64,000 bases of DNA from Psychrobacter sp. JCM 18903 (GTDB lineage Bacteria > Pseudomonadota > Gammaproteobacteria > Pseudomonadales > Moraxellaceae). Position numbers and translations under genes: made by a program. The notes beneath the pieces are model-generated. The model did no database searches, had not been told where the DNA came from, and was given only the letters and a program-made list of their open reading frames with translations. Location of the stretch: positions 62,001-126,000 of the forward strand of contig NZ_BAWJ01000010.1 in the NCBI RefSeq assembly GCF_000586475.1, written 5' to 3'. Below, piece by piece: positions 52,310 to 62,589 of this stretch. Every line of letters starts with the position of its first letter. Position 1 is the first letter of the stretch.

Positions 52310-53491
52310 GAGTGGCGCTCCTGATTGTCGTTAGCGCTCGGTTTTATATTTGCAAGATAGCCTTTAATAAGTGTCCAACGCATAAGTAGTAGCGCGATAC
52401 TGATGACCAGCATAGAGATAGATTTAACCAATAACGAAGTATCGAGCTGGTAGTAATACCAAAATATATAGCTGACCAAGGCGGTGACGCCCAAACCTAA
52501 CAGCACCCGTTGGCTATTAGCGATCGCAATGACGATGATAAGGCTGGTCGCGAGCAGTCCTGATACGTAAATCGATATTATCCCAAGCAATACAAGCGCA
52601 CCACCAATGAAGAGTCCCGCTGCCGATAGTAATTTAACGTCGTAACGTTTTAGAATCAGATAAGTGGCATAAAGCTGGCAAGTGTAAGCAATCCTTGCGC
52701 CAAATAGTAATTGTAGCGAAAAGTGTCGCCATAATAAGTAGCAAGGCTATGACTATGTTCAGCGGCGATAAAGTACACAGAAACGCACAACAGCATCAGC
52801 GCGCTGGCGTAACCAAGGGCTTTAATAATATCAAAAGCATCCGCGCGCCATTTACTAGGTATACGCTGCAATAGAGAATAGCGTGATAAGTTACTGCCAG
52901 TCGTAATCAGTGTTAATAGCCCCAAGCTAACCTCAGGTAGATGATAATAGTTAAGCAGATAAACCGTCAAACCTAGCGTCATTATGCTGCCCAATAGGCG
53001 ATAGATACGGTTGGGCATAATGACCGTCATAACGGCTTGCACGATTAAAAAAAGCCAAATATCTATAGGATGTGACAAATTATTATCAAATAAAGCAAAG
53101 CCAATGTAGCTTGCCCAGCCGAGCTAATAGCCAATGCTAGGCTACTGATAAAGGTATTATCACGGCTTTGCTTGTTTCTAAATAAGACAAAACCCGCCGC
53201 GCTGAGTACTAGACCTGTAATTAACAAGGCAATCACGCTGTCAAAGCCATCGATGCCGAACAATAACAAAGACAAAAAGGCGATTAGAAACAGACTTGCT
53301 ACAATACCGCTGAGACCAAAAAGTATTTGTATAAACCAAGGAATATCGTTTTGAGAGTGATTATTCGCTATCGTTGCCTTAGCGCTGGTCTCACCAGTAC
53401 GGGCATCAGTCACATTGCCGTCAATTAATCCAAGCTGTTGCAGCTGTAAAAGGACCTTGTCCGAGTGTTGATTATTCATATCATTACTCAT
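52306..53491 (-). CDS. DUF4401-type multipass membrane protein (two apparent frameshifts)
   Basis: Start at MSNDMNNQHSDKVLLQLQQLGLID; it overlaps the DUF2157 stop by eight bases (ATGAGTAA), a translational-coupling arrangement. Hydrophobic helices cover most of the length. Frame changes near 53070 and 52630 divide it into three pieces that together give about 395 residues, as expected for DUF4401. Adjacent DUF2157 and GDYXXLXY genes support the assignment. Confidence 0.78.
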
Positions 53492-54536
53492 AATTGCCTC
53501 CTTTAACGACAGCACTGGGTATATTGTTTTCGCTGTTTAAACGTGCCGCATGACGCAGCCAAACAACCGCTGCTGAACTCATGCCAATCAATAATAGGGC
53601 TAAGATGAGAAAACCACCCATATCAAAATTGTCTAAAAACAACTTACCCGCCCAAAACATCACCACGACAATGACAGAGCCACATAAATAGGTCAGCATT
53701 AATAGATTGATGCGATACCAATAAAATCGCCAAACCATAAATCCGCACCAGCTCATCCATAGCAGCAAAGCGATCAGCGTCATTACGATATTGGCGTCAT
53801 CAAAGACATAAAGAATGGCAAGGTAGGTAATAAAATAGCTGCTGAGTAAACCGACGACATAAGCGCTCCAATTCAGCTCGGACTTAAATCGGCTGCGTGT
53901 GACTGATGGTAGTTGACGGTCGATAAACGCGAGCCACAAGTTTAGCGCCACAAAATTAACAGCGGCAAGCACTGCTATTTGTAAGACACCTTCATAAAAA
54001 TAGCTAGCAAAGGCAAAATCCATAACGCCGAAATATAAGACGAGACCAGTATTGATTAGCCCAAGCCATAATAACCATAGCGCAGGGAAGCGGGCGATGA
54101 TTACCCAAGGAATAATCAATACGGCCCAGCCAAAAAACAGCTGCCACGTATCAGCACCCGTTTGATAAACCTGCCCAAATAGCGCCAATAAGCTACCCGT
54201 AATCACGCTGGCAATGAGCAATAATAACTGCCGAACCAGCTGAAATTTCTGTCTAAAAGAGAGCACAACGTAAAGGGTAATCGTGATAACCAAGGCCCCT
54301 TCGACCAAAGCGAACTTGCCCATTTTGCCCATATTTATCCAGTTATAGGCAATAAAAAATACCAGCGATAATACCAGCGCTATCGCCCCGATAATCAGCA
54401 TGGCTTTATCAAAAAAGACCAGCCATGAGCGTTTGCTAGGATAGACTTGCAAATGAATCGCTGCATCGTTGGCATGCTTCAATGGCAGTATGCCTTGCTT
54501 GAGTAAATGCTCGATAGTACGCCGTGGTTGGCTCAT
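53484..54536 (-). CDS. DUF2157-domain membrane protein
   Basis: 350 residues. A soluble N-terminal helix region (RTIEHLLKQGILPLKHANDAAIHLQVYPSKRSWLVFFDKAM) precedes about ten helices beginning LIIGAIALVLSLVFFIAYNW, the DUF2157 pattern. First gene of the three-gene membrane set. Confidence 0.85.
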   Translation of the reverse strand: MSQPRRTIEHLLKQGILPLKHANDAAIHLQVYPSKRSWLVFFDKAMLIIGAIALVLSLVFFIAYNWINMGKMGKFALVEGALVITITLYVVLSFRQKFQLVRQLLLLIASVITGSLLALFGQVYQTGADTWQLFFGWAVLIIPWVIIARFPALWLLWLGLINTGLVLYFGVMDFAFASYFYEGVLQIAVLAAVNFVALNLWLAFIDRQLPSVTRSRFKSELNWSAYVVGLLSSYFITYLAILYVFDDANIVMTLIALLLWMSWCGFMVWRFYWYRINLLMLTYLCGSVIVVVMFWAGKLFLDNFDMGGFLILALLLIGMSSAAVVWLRHAARLNSENNIPSAVVKGGNYE

Positions 54537-54619
54537 AGCGTCCTCTAAATAAAAAGATGATGTTGCTTATCTTAGCTTTTTTGTGAGAGGCAGGTGTACT
54601 AAAGTTTATAGTTTTTTAC

Positions 54620-54698
54620 TCAATAAAACTCAATACGACTGAGCAAATGCTCTTGGATGAGATAGGCGCAAATATAAGCGCTCGGCCACGCGACTATA
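54620..54698 (-). pseudogene. DUF2798 gene 3' fragment (79 bp, exact copy)
   Basis: Identical over 79 bases to 62082-62160, the last 25 codons and the stop of the DUF2798 gene, on the same strand. There is no upstream part of the gene. The two copies are a direct repeat 7,462 bases apart that frames the opp operon. Confidence 0.92.
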
Positions 54699-55231
54699 CA
54701 ATCAAAGTTTCATCAAAAGATCAGCGTTATTAGCTTTATAAAAAGGAATTAATAGTGATATGGATAGGTATTCATTCTAAATTTAGTGATTTTTATCATG
54801 ATCTTACTCAGCTTTTACAAAAATAAGTAATTGCAAAAATCAAAAAATTGCACGATTTTAAGTAGCGAATAAATCTGATTTTGAGTGTCGAAAATATCAC
54901 ACTATTATTCATCAGCATCGGCTTAAAAAATCTATCAAATGATTAGTTATTAACAATAGTCTTATAAATAAAATTCATCATATCTACTAGGGTTTTATTG
55001 CTTGATAGCATTGATTTCATTCACTTGACAGTGATAATTAGTGATTTAGAAACGGAGGTTAGTAGTAATAAGACAGGTTTCGAATGAGCGGTAGTATATT
55101 GCTGATGAAAGGTAATAAATAGCTATAAAAGTTACTCAATTAATAGTAGTTACATCTAAGTTTTGGTCGTCGAAACTGCTTTGACTGCAACCTTATTTTG
55201 CTTGTTAGTATCGGGGAGGAATTAAAACTTA

Positions 55232-55260
55232 TTGACATTTGTATCGTTTTTAATTACTAA
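55232..55260 (+). promoter_or_regulatory. Possible sigma-70 promoter for the opp operon
   Basis: TTGACA, 17 bases, TACTAA. It lies 134 bases before the oppA start. The -35 is perfect and the -10 is weak. Confidence 0.4.
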
Positions 55261-55393
55261 TAGTTGTCTACAATATGACCAATAGTTAGTTAAAATATTG
55301 TTAATAAACATAGTCAATATACGGATATATTAACTCGAATCACTACTATTTAGTTGATCCGCCTAGCCACTGACCAGCAAGGATAGCTATTAT

Positions 55394-57060
55394 ATGATGC
55401 GCACTCCTAATCACTTTTTGTCCTCTATATTTTTGCCTACCTCTCTTGCGCTCGCCATGTCTATGACTGGCTGTAGTAGCGATAAGTCTGGCACTGACAG
55501 CCAAGCAGCTGCCGTTGATCCTAATGTACTGGCTGATACTCAAGCGCTCGTCGTCAATAATGGTACTGAACCTGAATCACTTGATCCACACAAAGTATCG
55601 GGTGTACCAGAATCTACCCTTGGCCGCCAGATGTTAGAAGGTTTAACCAATACGGATGCCGAAGGTAAGACCATTCCAGCAATGGCAACCAGTTGGGAAA
55701 GCGAAGACAATAAAGTATGGACCTTTAAGCTGCGCGATGCTAAATGGTCAAATGATGATCCAGTAACGGCAGAGGATTTTGTCTACAGTATGCGCCGCTT
55801 GGTCGATCCAAATACTGCGTCGCCGTATTCAAGCTATTTGGTCGATGCCAAAGTAGTCGGCGCTGATAAAATTGTTGATGGTAAGGCTGGCATTGAAACC
55901 CTTGGCGTAAAGGCTATCGATGATAAAACTTTGCAGATTACTTTATCAGAGCCGTGCCTTATTTTCCAGATATGTTGATTCATAATTCAGTCAAGCCCGT
56001 TCATAAAAAGACCGTTGAAGCCTTTGGTGATAAGTGGACAGCTCCTGAGAACATCGTGGTTAACGGTCCTTACAAGCCTACCCAGTGGCAAATTAACGAC
56101 AAAATCGTTTTAACGCGCAACGCTTCTTATTACGACGATGCTAATACGACTATAGATACCGTCACTTTCCTGCCGATTCCTTCTAGTACGACTGACGTCG
56201 CACGCTATCAGGCGGGTGAAATTGATGTGACCTACAATGAGATTCCAACCGAGCAGTTCGCTTCGCTTAAAGAGCAAGTGGGCGATCAGCTAACCGTATC
56301 TCCTTATCTTTGTACTTATTATTACGAGTTTAATACGGTCAAGCCACCGTTCAACGATCCCAACGTACGCCGTGCTTTAGCCTTAGCTTTGGACCGCGAT
56401 ACCATTGCGGATAAAGTTATCGGTCAAGGACAGACGGCCGCTTATCAGTTGACACCCCCTGCCACCAATGGCGATATTGCAAATAGTCCAGAATGGTCGA
56501 CTTGGGATCAAGAAAAGCGGGTTACTGAGGCCAAAAAACTGCTCACTGAAGCAGGCTATAGCGATAGCAATCCGCTCACTTTTGAGCTGCTATACAACAC
56601 CAATGACAATCATAAAAAGACTGCGGTCGCGGCTACTTCATTATGGAAGCAAGCGCTCGGCTTCGTCGATGTGACTTTGACCAATAAAGAATGGAAAACT
56701 TATTTGGATACTCGCCGTAATGGTAATTATCAAATTGCGCGTGCTGGCTGGTGCGGTGATTATAACGAAGCGTCAGCTTTCTTAAATATTGCCAAATCTG
56801 ACAATAGTGGCAACTACGGTAAATACAATAACGCTAATTTTGACAGTTTAATGGCGCAAACGCTGAAAGCTGGCGTTAGCCCTGAGCAGCGTGCCAATCT
56901 ATACAAGCAAGCTGAAGCTCAGCTCGATCAAGATATGGGTTTACTTAACATTTATCATTACGTCAGCCCGCGTCTAGTAAAACCTTATGTCATTGGGTTT
57001 CCAACTAAGGATATATTAGACAATTGGCAGGTAAAAAATCTCTCAATTGCTAAGCACTAA
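55394..57060 (+). CDS. oppA: Peptide ABC transporter substrate-binding lipoprotein OppA (one apparent frameshift)
   Basis: About 555 residues. Lipoprotein signal with lipobox MTGC (MMRTPNHFLSSIFLPTSLAL...). SBP_bac_5 features: VVNNGTEPESLDPHKVSGVPESTLGRQMLEGL, WTFKLRDAKWSNDDPVTAEDFVYSMRRLVDP, VNGPYKPTQW and PPFNDPNVRRALALALDRDTI. The frame breaks near 55953 (SEPCLIFQIC for EPVPYFPDMLIHNS), one G missing. It delivers oligopeptides to OppBC. First gene of the importer set, separated from oppB by 407 bases. Confidence 0.92.
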
Positions 57061-57467
57061 TCGTTTGACTGATCGCTGAATAATTCTATCGATTGAATGT
57101 CTGAGAGCGGTAAAAGCAGCTGGTTTCATTTATCGCTCTTATTAAATAACGCTGATAGCGTCATTAGTTTCATTTTTCACGACCACTCTTATTAGGCGTG
57201 TTATAGTCGTTTCAATATAATTTGGATACAAGGAAGGCGAGCGAAAGTACTACAAATAGTAGACTAAGCGAGCCTGACACCGTATCTGATTTATATAGGA
57301 TTGACTATAGATGAAACTTTTGTTATTTATAAACAACGATTATCAATATTTTATTTAAAACCAAGTCATTGAAGATTGCTAGTTGAACGATAACTGGGCG
57401 TTAGGTTTGTGCTAGTTATCTCATTTTAATTTAGCTGAAAAATAAGCATCATTATAAAAGAGGCATT
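57061..57467. other. Intergenic region between oppA and oppB with a repeat-like element
   Basis: About 400 bases breaking an otherwise tight importer operon. It holds the candidate repetitive element at 57202-57309. No gene was recognised. It may cause lower expression of oppBCDF than oppA. Confidence 0.5.
57202..57309. repeat. Candidate intergenic repetitive element with inverted ends
   Basis: Begins TATAGTC and ends GACTATA, with further imperfect pairing inward (CAATATAA versus TTATATAG). The centre holds another small hairpin, CTACAAATAGTAG. About 108 bases, no coding frame. Only one copy in this window, so repetitiveness is inferred from form, not seen. Confidence 0.45.
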
Positions 57468-58388
57468 ATGCTAAAACTGATTTTTCGGCGTATCTTAGAG
57501 GCCATTCCGACCTTATTTGTATTGATCACGGTCTCCTTTTTTATGATGCGTTTGGCGCCAGGCAGTCCGTTTACGGGTGAGCGTAGCTTGCCACCTGCGG
57601 TACTGGCAAATATCGAGGCCAAATACAATCTCAACGATCCTATGTGGCTACAGTATGTTAATTATCTAAAGCAGCTAGCGGTAGGCGACTTTGGACCGTC
57701 TTTTAAGTATAAAGATTATACGGTTAACGAGCTGTTGTCGCAGTCGTTTCCCGTCTCTATGGAGTTGGGTCTGTACGCTTTTATATTGGCATTGGTCTTA
57801 GGACTTATCTTCGGTGTTATCGCAGCCCTTAAGCAAAACTCATGGATAGACTACGTACTGATGGCCTTTGCTATGACAGGCGTTGTGATTCCAAGTTTCG
57901 TCAAAGCACCATTATTAGTGCTGGTTTTTGCCATTATTTTGCAATGGCTACCAGCTGGTGGCTGGAATGACGGGGCACTCAAAAACCTTGTATTACCAGT
58001 CGCCGCTTTAGCGCTCGCTTATGTTGCGAGTATTGCTCGTATCATGCGCGGCTCGATGATTGAAGTGATGAATAGCCAGTATATCCGAACGGCTAAGGCG
58101 AAAGGTTTGCCGATGCGCCAAATAGTGATGAGGCATGCGCTGAGACCCGCACTACTACCCGTTATCTCTTATTTGGGCCCAGCCTTTGTCGGTATTATCA
58201 CAGGCTCTATTGTGATTGAGACTATCTTTGGTTTACCCGGTATCGGACAGTTATTCATTAACGGCGCACTCAATCGTGATTATGGGGTAGTGCTTAGTTT
58301 GACCATTTTAGTCGGGGTATTGACCATTGGCTTTAATGCTATCGTCGATATTTTATACGCGGTAATCGATCCAAAGATTCAATATTAA
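57468..58388 (+). CDS. oppB: Oligopeptide ABC transporter permease OppB
   Basis: 306 residues, six predicted helices. N-terminus MLKLIFRRILEAIPTLFVLITVSFFMMRLAPGSPF is typical of OppB/DppB permeases. The EAA-like loop is RTAKAKGLPMRQIVMRHALRPALLPVISYLGP, followed by VIETIFGLPGIGQLFINGALNRDY. Confidence 0.94.
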   Translation: MLKLIFRRILEAIPTLFVLITVSFFMMRLAPGSPFTGERSLPPAVLANIEAKYNLNDPMWLQYVNYLKQLAVGDFGPSFKYKDYTVNELLSQSFPVSMELGLYAFILALVLGLIFGVIAALKQNSWIDYVLMAFAMTGVVIPSFVKAPLLVLVFAIILQWLPAGGWNDGALKNLVLPVAALALAYVASIARIMRGSMIEVMNSQYIRTAKAKGLPMRQIVMRHALRPALLPVISYLGPAFVGIITGSIVIETIFGLPGIGQLFINGALNRDYGVVLSLTILVGVLTIGFNAIVDILYAVIDPKIQY

Positions 58389-58478
58389 GGCGACCATTTA
58401 AGCGCCTTATCATTCCAATACGGTTTGATGGGTATCATTCATTATTATTATGCTAAATAGATTATTAAAAGGACGACT

Positions 58479-59418
58479 ATGAGCCTTACCGCAGACCAGA
58501 CAACTGACCTAGCAGACATAGGGCTCAGGAAATCAAAGGCCGCAGCCTTTTGCAAGATGCTAAGCGCCGTTTTTATCGAAATAAGGCGCCGTAGCCAGTC
58601 TTTTTATCTTGCTACTCGTGGCTGCCTTTGTCATCTTTGTACCGATGTTAGCACCTTTTGGCTATGCCGAAACCGACTGGAACTTTATGCAGTCCGCGCC
58701 AGCCATCGATAATAAGCACTACTTCGGTACTGATTCACTCGGTCGTGATTTGTTAGTGCGAACCGCAGTAGGTGGTCGTATCTCCTTAATGGTAGGCGTC
58801 GCCGGCGCTACGGTTGCAGTGATTTTCGGTACGATATACGGTGCAACGTCAGGCTATCTTGGTGGCAAAGTCGATACCGTTATGATGCGTGTATTAGAAA
58901 TTTTAAGCGCCTTCCCCTTTATGTTTTTTGTGATTTTATTAGTCACTATCTTTGGTCGTAACCTTATCTTAATCTTTGTGGCGATTGGACTGGTATCGTG
59001 GCTGGATGTTGCGCGTATCGTTCGCGGGCAAACGCTAAGCCTAAAGAGTAAAGAGTTTATCGAAGCTGCGCACGTAGGCGGCGTATCAGGCTTTAATATT
59101 ATCTTACGCCACATCGTGCCCAATGTACTCGGGGTGGTGGTGGTTTACGCCTCTTTATTAGTGCCAACGATGATTTTGTTTGAGTCATTTCTAAGCTTTT
59201 TGGGACTTGGTGTTCAAGAGCCGATGACCAGTTGGGGGGCGCTGTTGCAAGAAGGCTCAAAAACCATGCAGGTAGCACCTTGGCAGATTTTGATTCCCTC
59301 AGCTTTTTTAGTCATTACTTTATTTTGCTTTAACTTTATTGGCGACGGTCTGCGTGATGCGTTTGACCCTAAAGACGCTAAGAGGGTGCATCATGAAAAA
59401 CCAAAGTATGAAGGATAA
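58479..59418 (+). CDS. oppC: Oligopeptide ABC transporter permease OppC (two apparent frameshifts)
   Basis: Start [15 protein letters not shown], then a frame change near 58525 into [21 protein letters not shown] and another near 58592 into [30 protein letters not shown]. The intact remainder has [27 protein letters not shown], the EAA loop [28 protein letters not shown] and [23 protein letters not shown]. About 313 residues. It overlaps the oppD start by 26 bases. Confidence 0.9.
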
Positions 59419-60628
59419 AAGCATGAAGGGTAAAAGTATGGAAGATAAAAACATAGCCACTCAAAAGATTCATAACGCCGCCAACGCGCCTAGTGCTTCT
59501 GAGAAAATAGAGTCTAATACTACTACCTTTAAGATGGGTACTGGTTCAGCGCTCGATAAGCCAGCTAATGCAGAAAATACCTTGTTAGCAGTCAAAGATT
59601 TATCGGTACAGTTCACGACCGAAGAGGGTCTAGTAACGGCGGTTAATGGCTTAAATTTTAACCTACATGAAGGCGAAACCTTAGGTATCGTTGGTGAATC
59701 TGGTTCAGGTAAGTCGCAGACAGCGTTTGCTATTATGGGGCTACTGGCAAATAACGGTTATGCCAAAGGTTCGGTACGCTTTGAGGGTAATGAGCTACTA
59801 GGATTGTCACAAAAAGCACTAAATAAAATTCGTGCCGAGCAGATCGCGATGATCTTCCAAGATCCGATGACCTCATTAAATCCTTATATGAAGATAGGCG
59901 ACCAGCTCGCTGAAGTATTGATTTTACATAAAGGCATGAGTAAAAAAGACGCTTGGGCCGAATCCATACGAATGCTAGACGCGGTTAAGATTCCAGAAGC
60001 CAAGAACCGTATTGGCATGTATCCGCATGAGTTCTCAGGTGGTATGCGTCAGCGGGTCATGATTGCGATGGCATTATTATGTCGCCCTAAGTTGTTGATT
60101 GCTGATGAGCCAACCACCGCGCTCGACGTTACTGTTCAGGCACAGATTATGGTTCTATTAAACGAGCTAAAACGCGACTTTGGCACCACCATTATTATGA
60201 TTACCCATGATTTGGGAGTTGTGGCGGGTATCTGTGATCGAGTACTGGTGATGTATGCTGGGCGCACCATGGCGTATGGAGAGACTGAAGAGATTTTTTA
60301 TGCCCCAAGTCATCCATATACTATTGGGCTACTAAAAGCCATTCCGCGTTTAGATAACGATATGGGCAAGCTTGAAACCATTCCAGGTAGTCCACCAAAT
60401 TTATTAGATTTGCCTGCAGGCTGTCCTTTTTATGAGCGCTGTTCTCATGCTATGGAAATCTGCCGTGATACACCGCCACCGCTGGAATTTCTACCGAACG
60501 AGCGTCAACGCGCTTGTCACTGGCACCCTGAAACACCCGTTGATCACTCACTAGATAGCTCAGCAGATATCGATGCCAATAATCAATCAGATGGAGGGCT
60601 AGCTCATGATGACACAGAATTTAGATAG
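59393..60628 (+). CDS. oppD: Oligopeptide ABC transporter ATPase OppD
   Basis: Up to 411 residues. The first 20 codons are five-residue repeats ([20 protein letters not shown]), each with an in-frame Met, so the exact start is uncertain. ATPase motifs: [20 protein letters not shown] (Walker A), [14 protein letters not shown] (Q-loop), [15 protein letters not shown] (signature), [14 protein letters not shown] (Walker B), MITHDLGVV (switch). The C-terminal oligopeptide domain has [20 protein letters not shown], which in homologues can hold an iron-sulphur cluster. Confidence 0.94.
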   Translation: MKNQSMKDKSMKGKSMEDKNIATQKIHNAANAPSASEKIESNTTTFKMGTGSALDKPANAENTLLAVKDLSVQFTTEEGLVTAVNGLNFNLHEGETLGIVGESGSGKSQTAFAIMGLLANNGYAKGSVRFEGNELLGLSQKALNKIRAEQIAMIFQDPMTSLNPYMKIGDQLAEVLILHKGMSKKDAWAESIRMLDAVKIPEAKNRIGMYPHEFSGGMRQRVMIAMALLCRPKLLIADEPTTALDVTVQAQIMVLLNELKRDFGTTIIMITHDLGVVAGICDRVLVMYAGRTMAYGETEEIFYAPSHPYTIGLLKAIPRLDNDMGKLETIPGSPPNLLDLPAGCPFYERCSHAMEICRDTPPPLEFLPNERQRACHWHPETPVDHSLDSSADIDANNQSDGGLAHDDTEFR

Positions 60629-61634
60629 CGCCAAAAGCAATAACCTAGCACCGTTATTGCAAGTAAAGGACATTCATACCACTTTTAATATCAAACAAAA
60701 AAGTACTTACTTTTGGCAGAAGCCTGTCACTCTAAAAGCAGTTAATGGGGTATCATTTGAGCTATTTGCTGGTGAGACTTTAGGGGTGGTAGGCGAATCA
60801 GGCTGCGGTAAATCAACACTTGCTCGTACTATCATCGGATTGATACAAGCTGACTCTGGCAGTATCAAGTTTTGTGATGAAGAGATGGTGGGTGCGTCCA
60901 AAAAGACCATGAGATTAAAGCGAAAAGACATTCAAATGATCTTTCAAGATCCGCTGGCATCACTTAACCCGCGCATGACTGTAGGGGATATTATCGCCGA
61001 GCCTCTTCGTACTTATTATCCTGAAATGAAGAAGCCTGAGGTGCAAAACGAGGTACGCGCCATCATGAAAAAGGTGGGGCTACTGTCCAATCAAATTAAC
61101 CGATATCCGCATGAGTTTTCAGGAGGTCAGTGCCAGCGAATAGGCATTGCTCGAGCACTGATATTAAAGCCCAAAATTATTATCTGTGATGAGCCAGTCT
61201 CCGCCCTTGATGTCTCGATTCAGGCGCAGGTCATTAATTTATTGCAAGATGTGCAAGAAGAGATGGGGTTAGCGCTTATCTTCATTGCCCATGATCTTTC
61301 TGTGATTAAGCACATTGCTGATCGAGTCTTGGTCATGTATTTAGGCAACGCCGCCGAGCTGGGTGTGAACAAAGCCGTATACGGCAATCCGACTCATCCC
61401 TATACCAAAGCACTGATGTCTGCTGTACCGCTACCCGATCCTATTGCTGAACGTAATAAGGTCATTCAGTTATTAGAGGGTGATTTACCCAGTCCAATCA
61501 ATCCCCCGTCAGGTTGCGTTTTTCGTACCCGTTGTCCACTAGCTGATGAAGAATGCGCACAGATTAAACCCGTGTTAGAAGGCACCATAAATCACCGAGT
61601 GGCTTGTTTAAAGAATAAGGTCGAGGTGGCTTAA
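60606..61634 (+). CDS. oppF: Oligopeptide ABC transporter ATPase OppF
   Basis: 342 residues, overlapping the oppD end by 23 bases. [75 protein letters not shown] and [15 protein letters not shown] are the ATPase motifs. The C-terminal Cys region [15 protein letters not shown] is present. Last gene of the importer set. Confidence 0.94.
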   Translation: MMTQNLDSAKSNNLAPLLQVKDIHTTFNIKQKSTYFWQKPVTLKAVNGVSFELFAGETLGVVGESGCGKSTLARTIIGLIQADSGSIKFCDEEMVGASKKTMRLKRKDIQMIFQDPLASLNPRMTVGDIIAEPLRTYYPEMKKPEVQNEVRAIMKKVGLLSNQINRYPHEFSGGQCQRIGIARALILKPKIIICDEPVSALDVSIQAQVINLLQDVQEEMGLALIFIAHDLSVIKHIADRVLVMYLGNAAELGVNKAVYGNPTHPYTKALMSAVPLPDPIAERNKVIQLLEGDLPSPINPPSGCVFRTRCPLADEECAQIKPVLEGTINHRVACLKNKVEVA

Positions 61635-62081
61635 AAGTGGTTTTTGGTTTTTGGTTTATGAGTATTGACTGTATTAAAAGCAGGCGGACTTATTCAAATG
61701 CTCTTAATACAATCTAATACTTTTACTCATTGGTTTTAAACGTCAGCAGTTAGCATCAATCAATCAGTTTCACCGATATCAATAGCCATTTGATTAATTA
61801 ATGTTGTTAGCTGACCACAATGATGGGCTTGGGGATGGCTTTATTACGGGAGTAATTAGGAAGGTCATTAAAGTCTCTTATCCAGATCCAGTTACTTATT
61901 ATAAGATGACTCAACGTCCCTAATATCCAATCAAAAAATACCCTTTTATCTTCGCATAAAATACCTTCAGCAAGGCTGTGTATACGACCACAGATTTCTT
62001 AATTCATAGCGGCATGATGATTTACCATCAGCCACAGCGATGCTTTATCATGGCATTCTCATACTTTAACTTCTAGATGGT
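61635..62081. other. Intergenic region between oppF and DUF2798 with a gene remnant
   Basis: About 450 bases. The right two thirds code on the minus strand for a broken protein fragment (separate entry). No hairpin terminator after oppF was recognised; a short T-rich direct repeat (TGGTTTT) follows its stop. Confidence 0.4.
61807..62059 (-). pseudogene. Degenerate coding remnant, one internal stop
   Basis: The minus-strand frame reads ...HDKASLWLMVNHHAAMN, stop, EICGRIHSLAEGILCEDKRV, FFDWILGTLSHLIISNWIWI, RDFNDLPNYSRNKAIPKPII, then stop. It is protein-like with an amphipathic aromatic middle. There is no start, and a stop interrupts it. I do not recognise the family. Confidence 0.45.
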
Positions 62082-62336
62082 TCAATAAAACTCAATACGA
62101 CTGAGCAAATGCTCTTGGATGAGATAGGCGCAAATATAAGCGCTCGGCCACGCGACTATAAAGGCATATTTCCATGAGTGAAACAGCGTGATAAAGAACC
62201 CATCGACGAATCCTACATTGATCAGCAGCAATGCAGTTGAGATAATCGTGGACATCAGCAGTGCCATTAAAAAGGTAAAAATAAGCCGATAGTACTTGCG
62301 CCGTGTGCGTATTCTGATGGTAGGGAATTTTGCCAT
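62082..62336 (-). CDS. DUF2798-domain small membrane protein
   Basis: 84 residues, two helices (FTFLMALLMSTIISTALLLI and WKYAFIVAWPSAYICAYLI), a basic N-terminus and short tail, the standard DUF2798 layout with FxMxLLMSxxxS. Its last 25 codons are duplicated at 54620-54698. Function unknown. Confidence 0.82.
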   Translation of the reverse strand: MAKFPTIRIRTRRKYYRLIFTFLMALLMSTIISTALLLINVGFVDGFFITLFHSWKYAFIVAWPSAYICAYLIQEHLLSRIEFY

Positions 62337-62589
62337 AGTGTGAAGGTGTCCTACATGGTGATGGTGGCGTTTGATGAACGATGTTGCGTAGTGTCATGTG
62401 TTCTCATTACTAACCATGATATCGTATGTTGTTGAGTGGATAAAATCGTTATTATCAATGGCGACATTCGTTATATTTTAATGACTGTTGTCTCATGCAT
62501 GAAAATAAAAACTCCCAAAAAATAACAAACTAAAGATGATTGATTTTGCTACGATAAAATCGATTAGAACTCACAAATAAGGCAATAAA

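Larger units (their letters stand above)
54537..55393. other. Intergenic region upstream of oppA with a gene-end fragment
   Basis: About 860 AT-rich bases. The left part carries a duplicated end of the DUF2798 gene (54620-54698). The remainder, 54699-55393, has no credible gene. A possible oppA promoter (TTGACA at 55232-55237, TACTAA at 55255-55260, 17-base gap) lies near its right end. Confidence 0.5.

Noticed and set aside
62092..62397. 101-codon frame on the same strand as DUF2798
   Set aside because: Overlaps the DUF2798 gene in a different frame; the DUF2798 frame has the membrane pattern and known family features.
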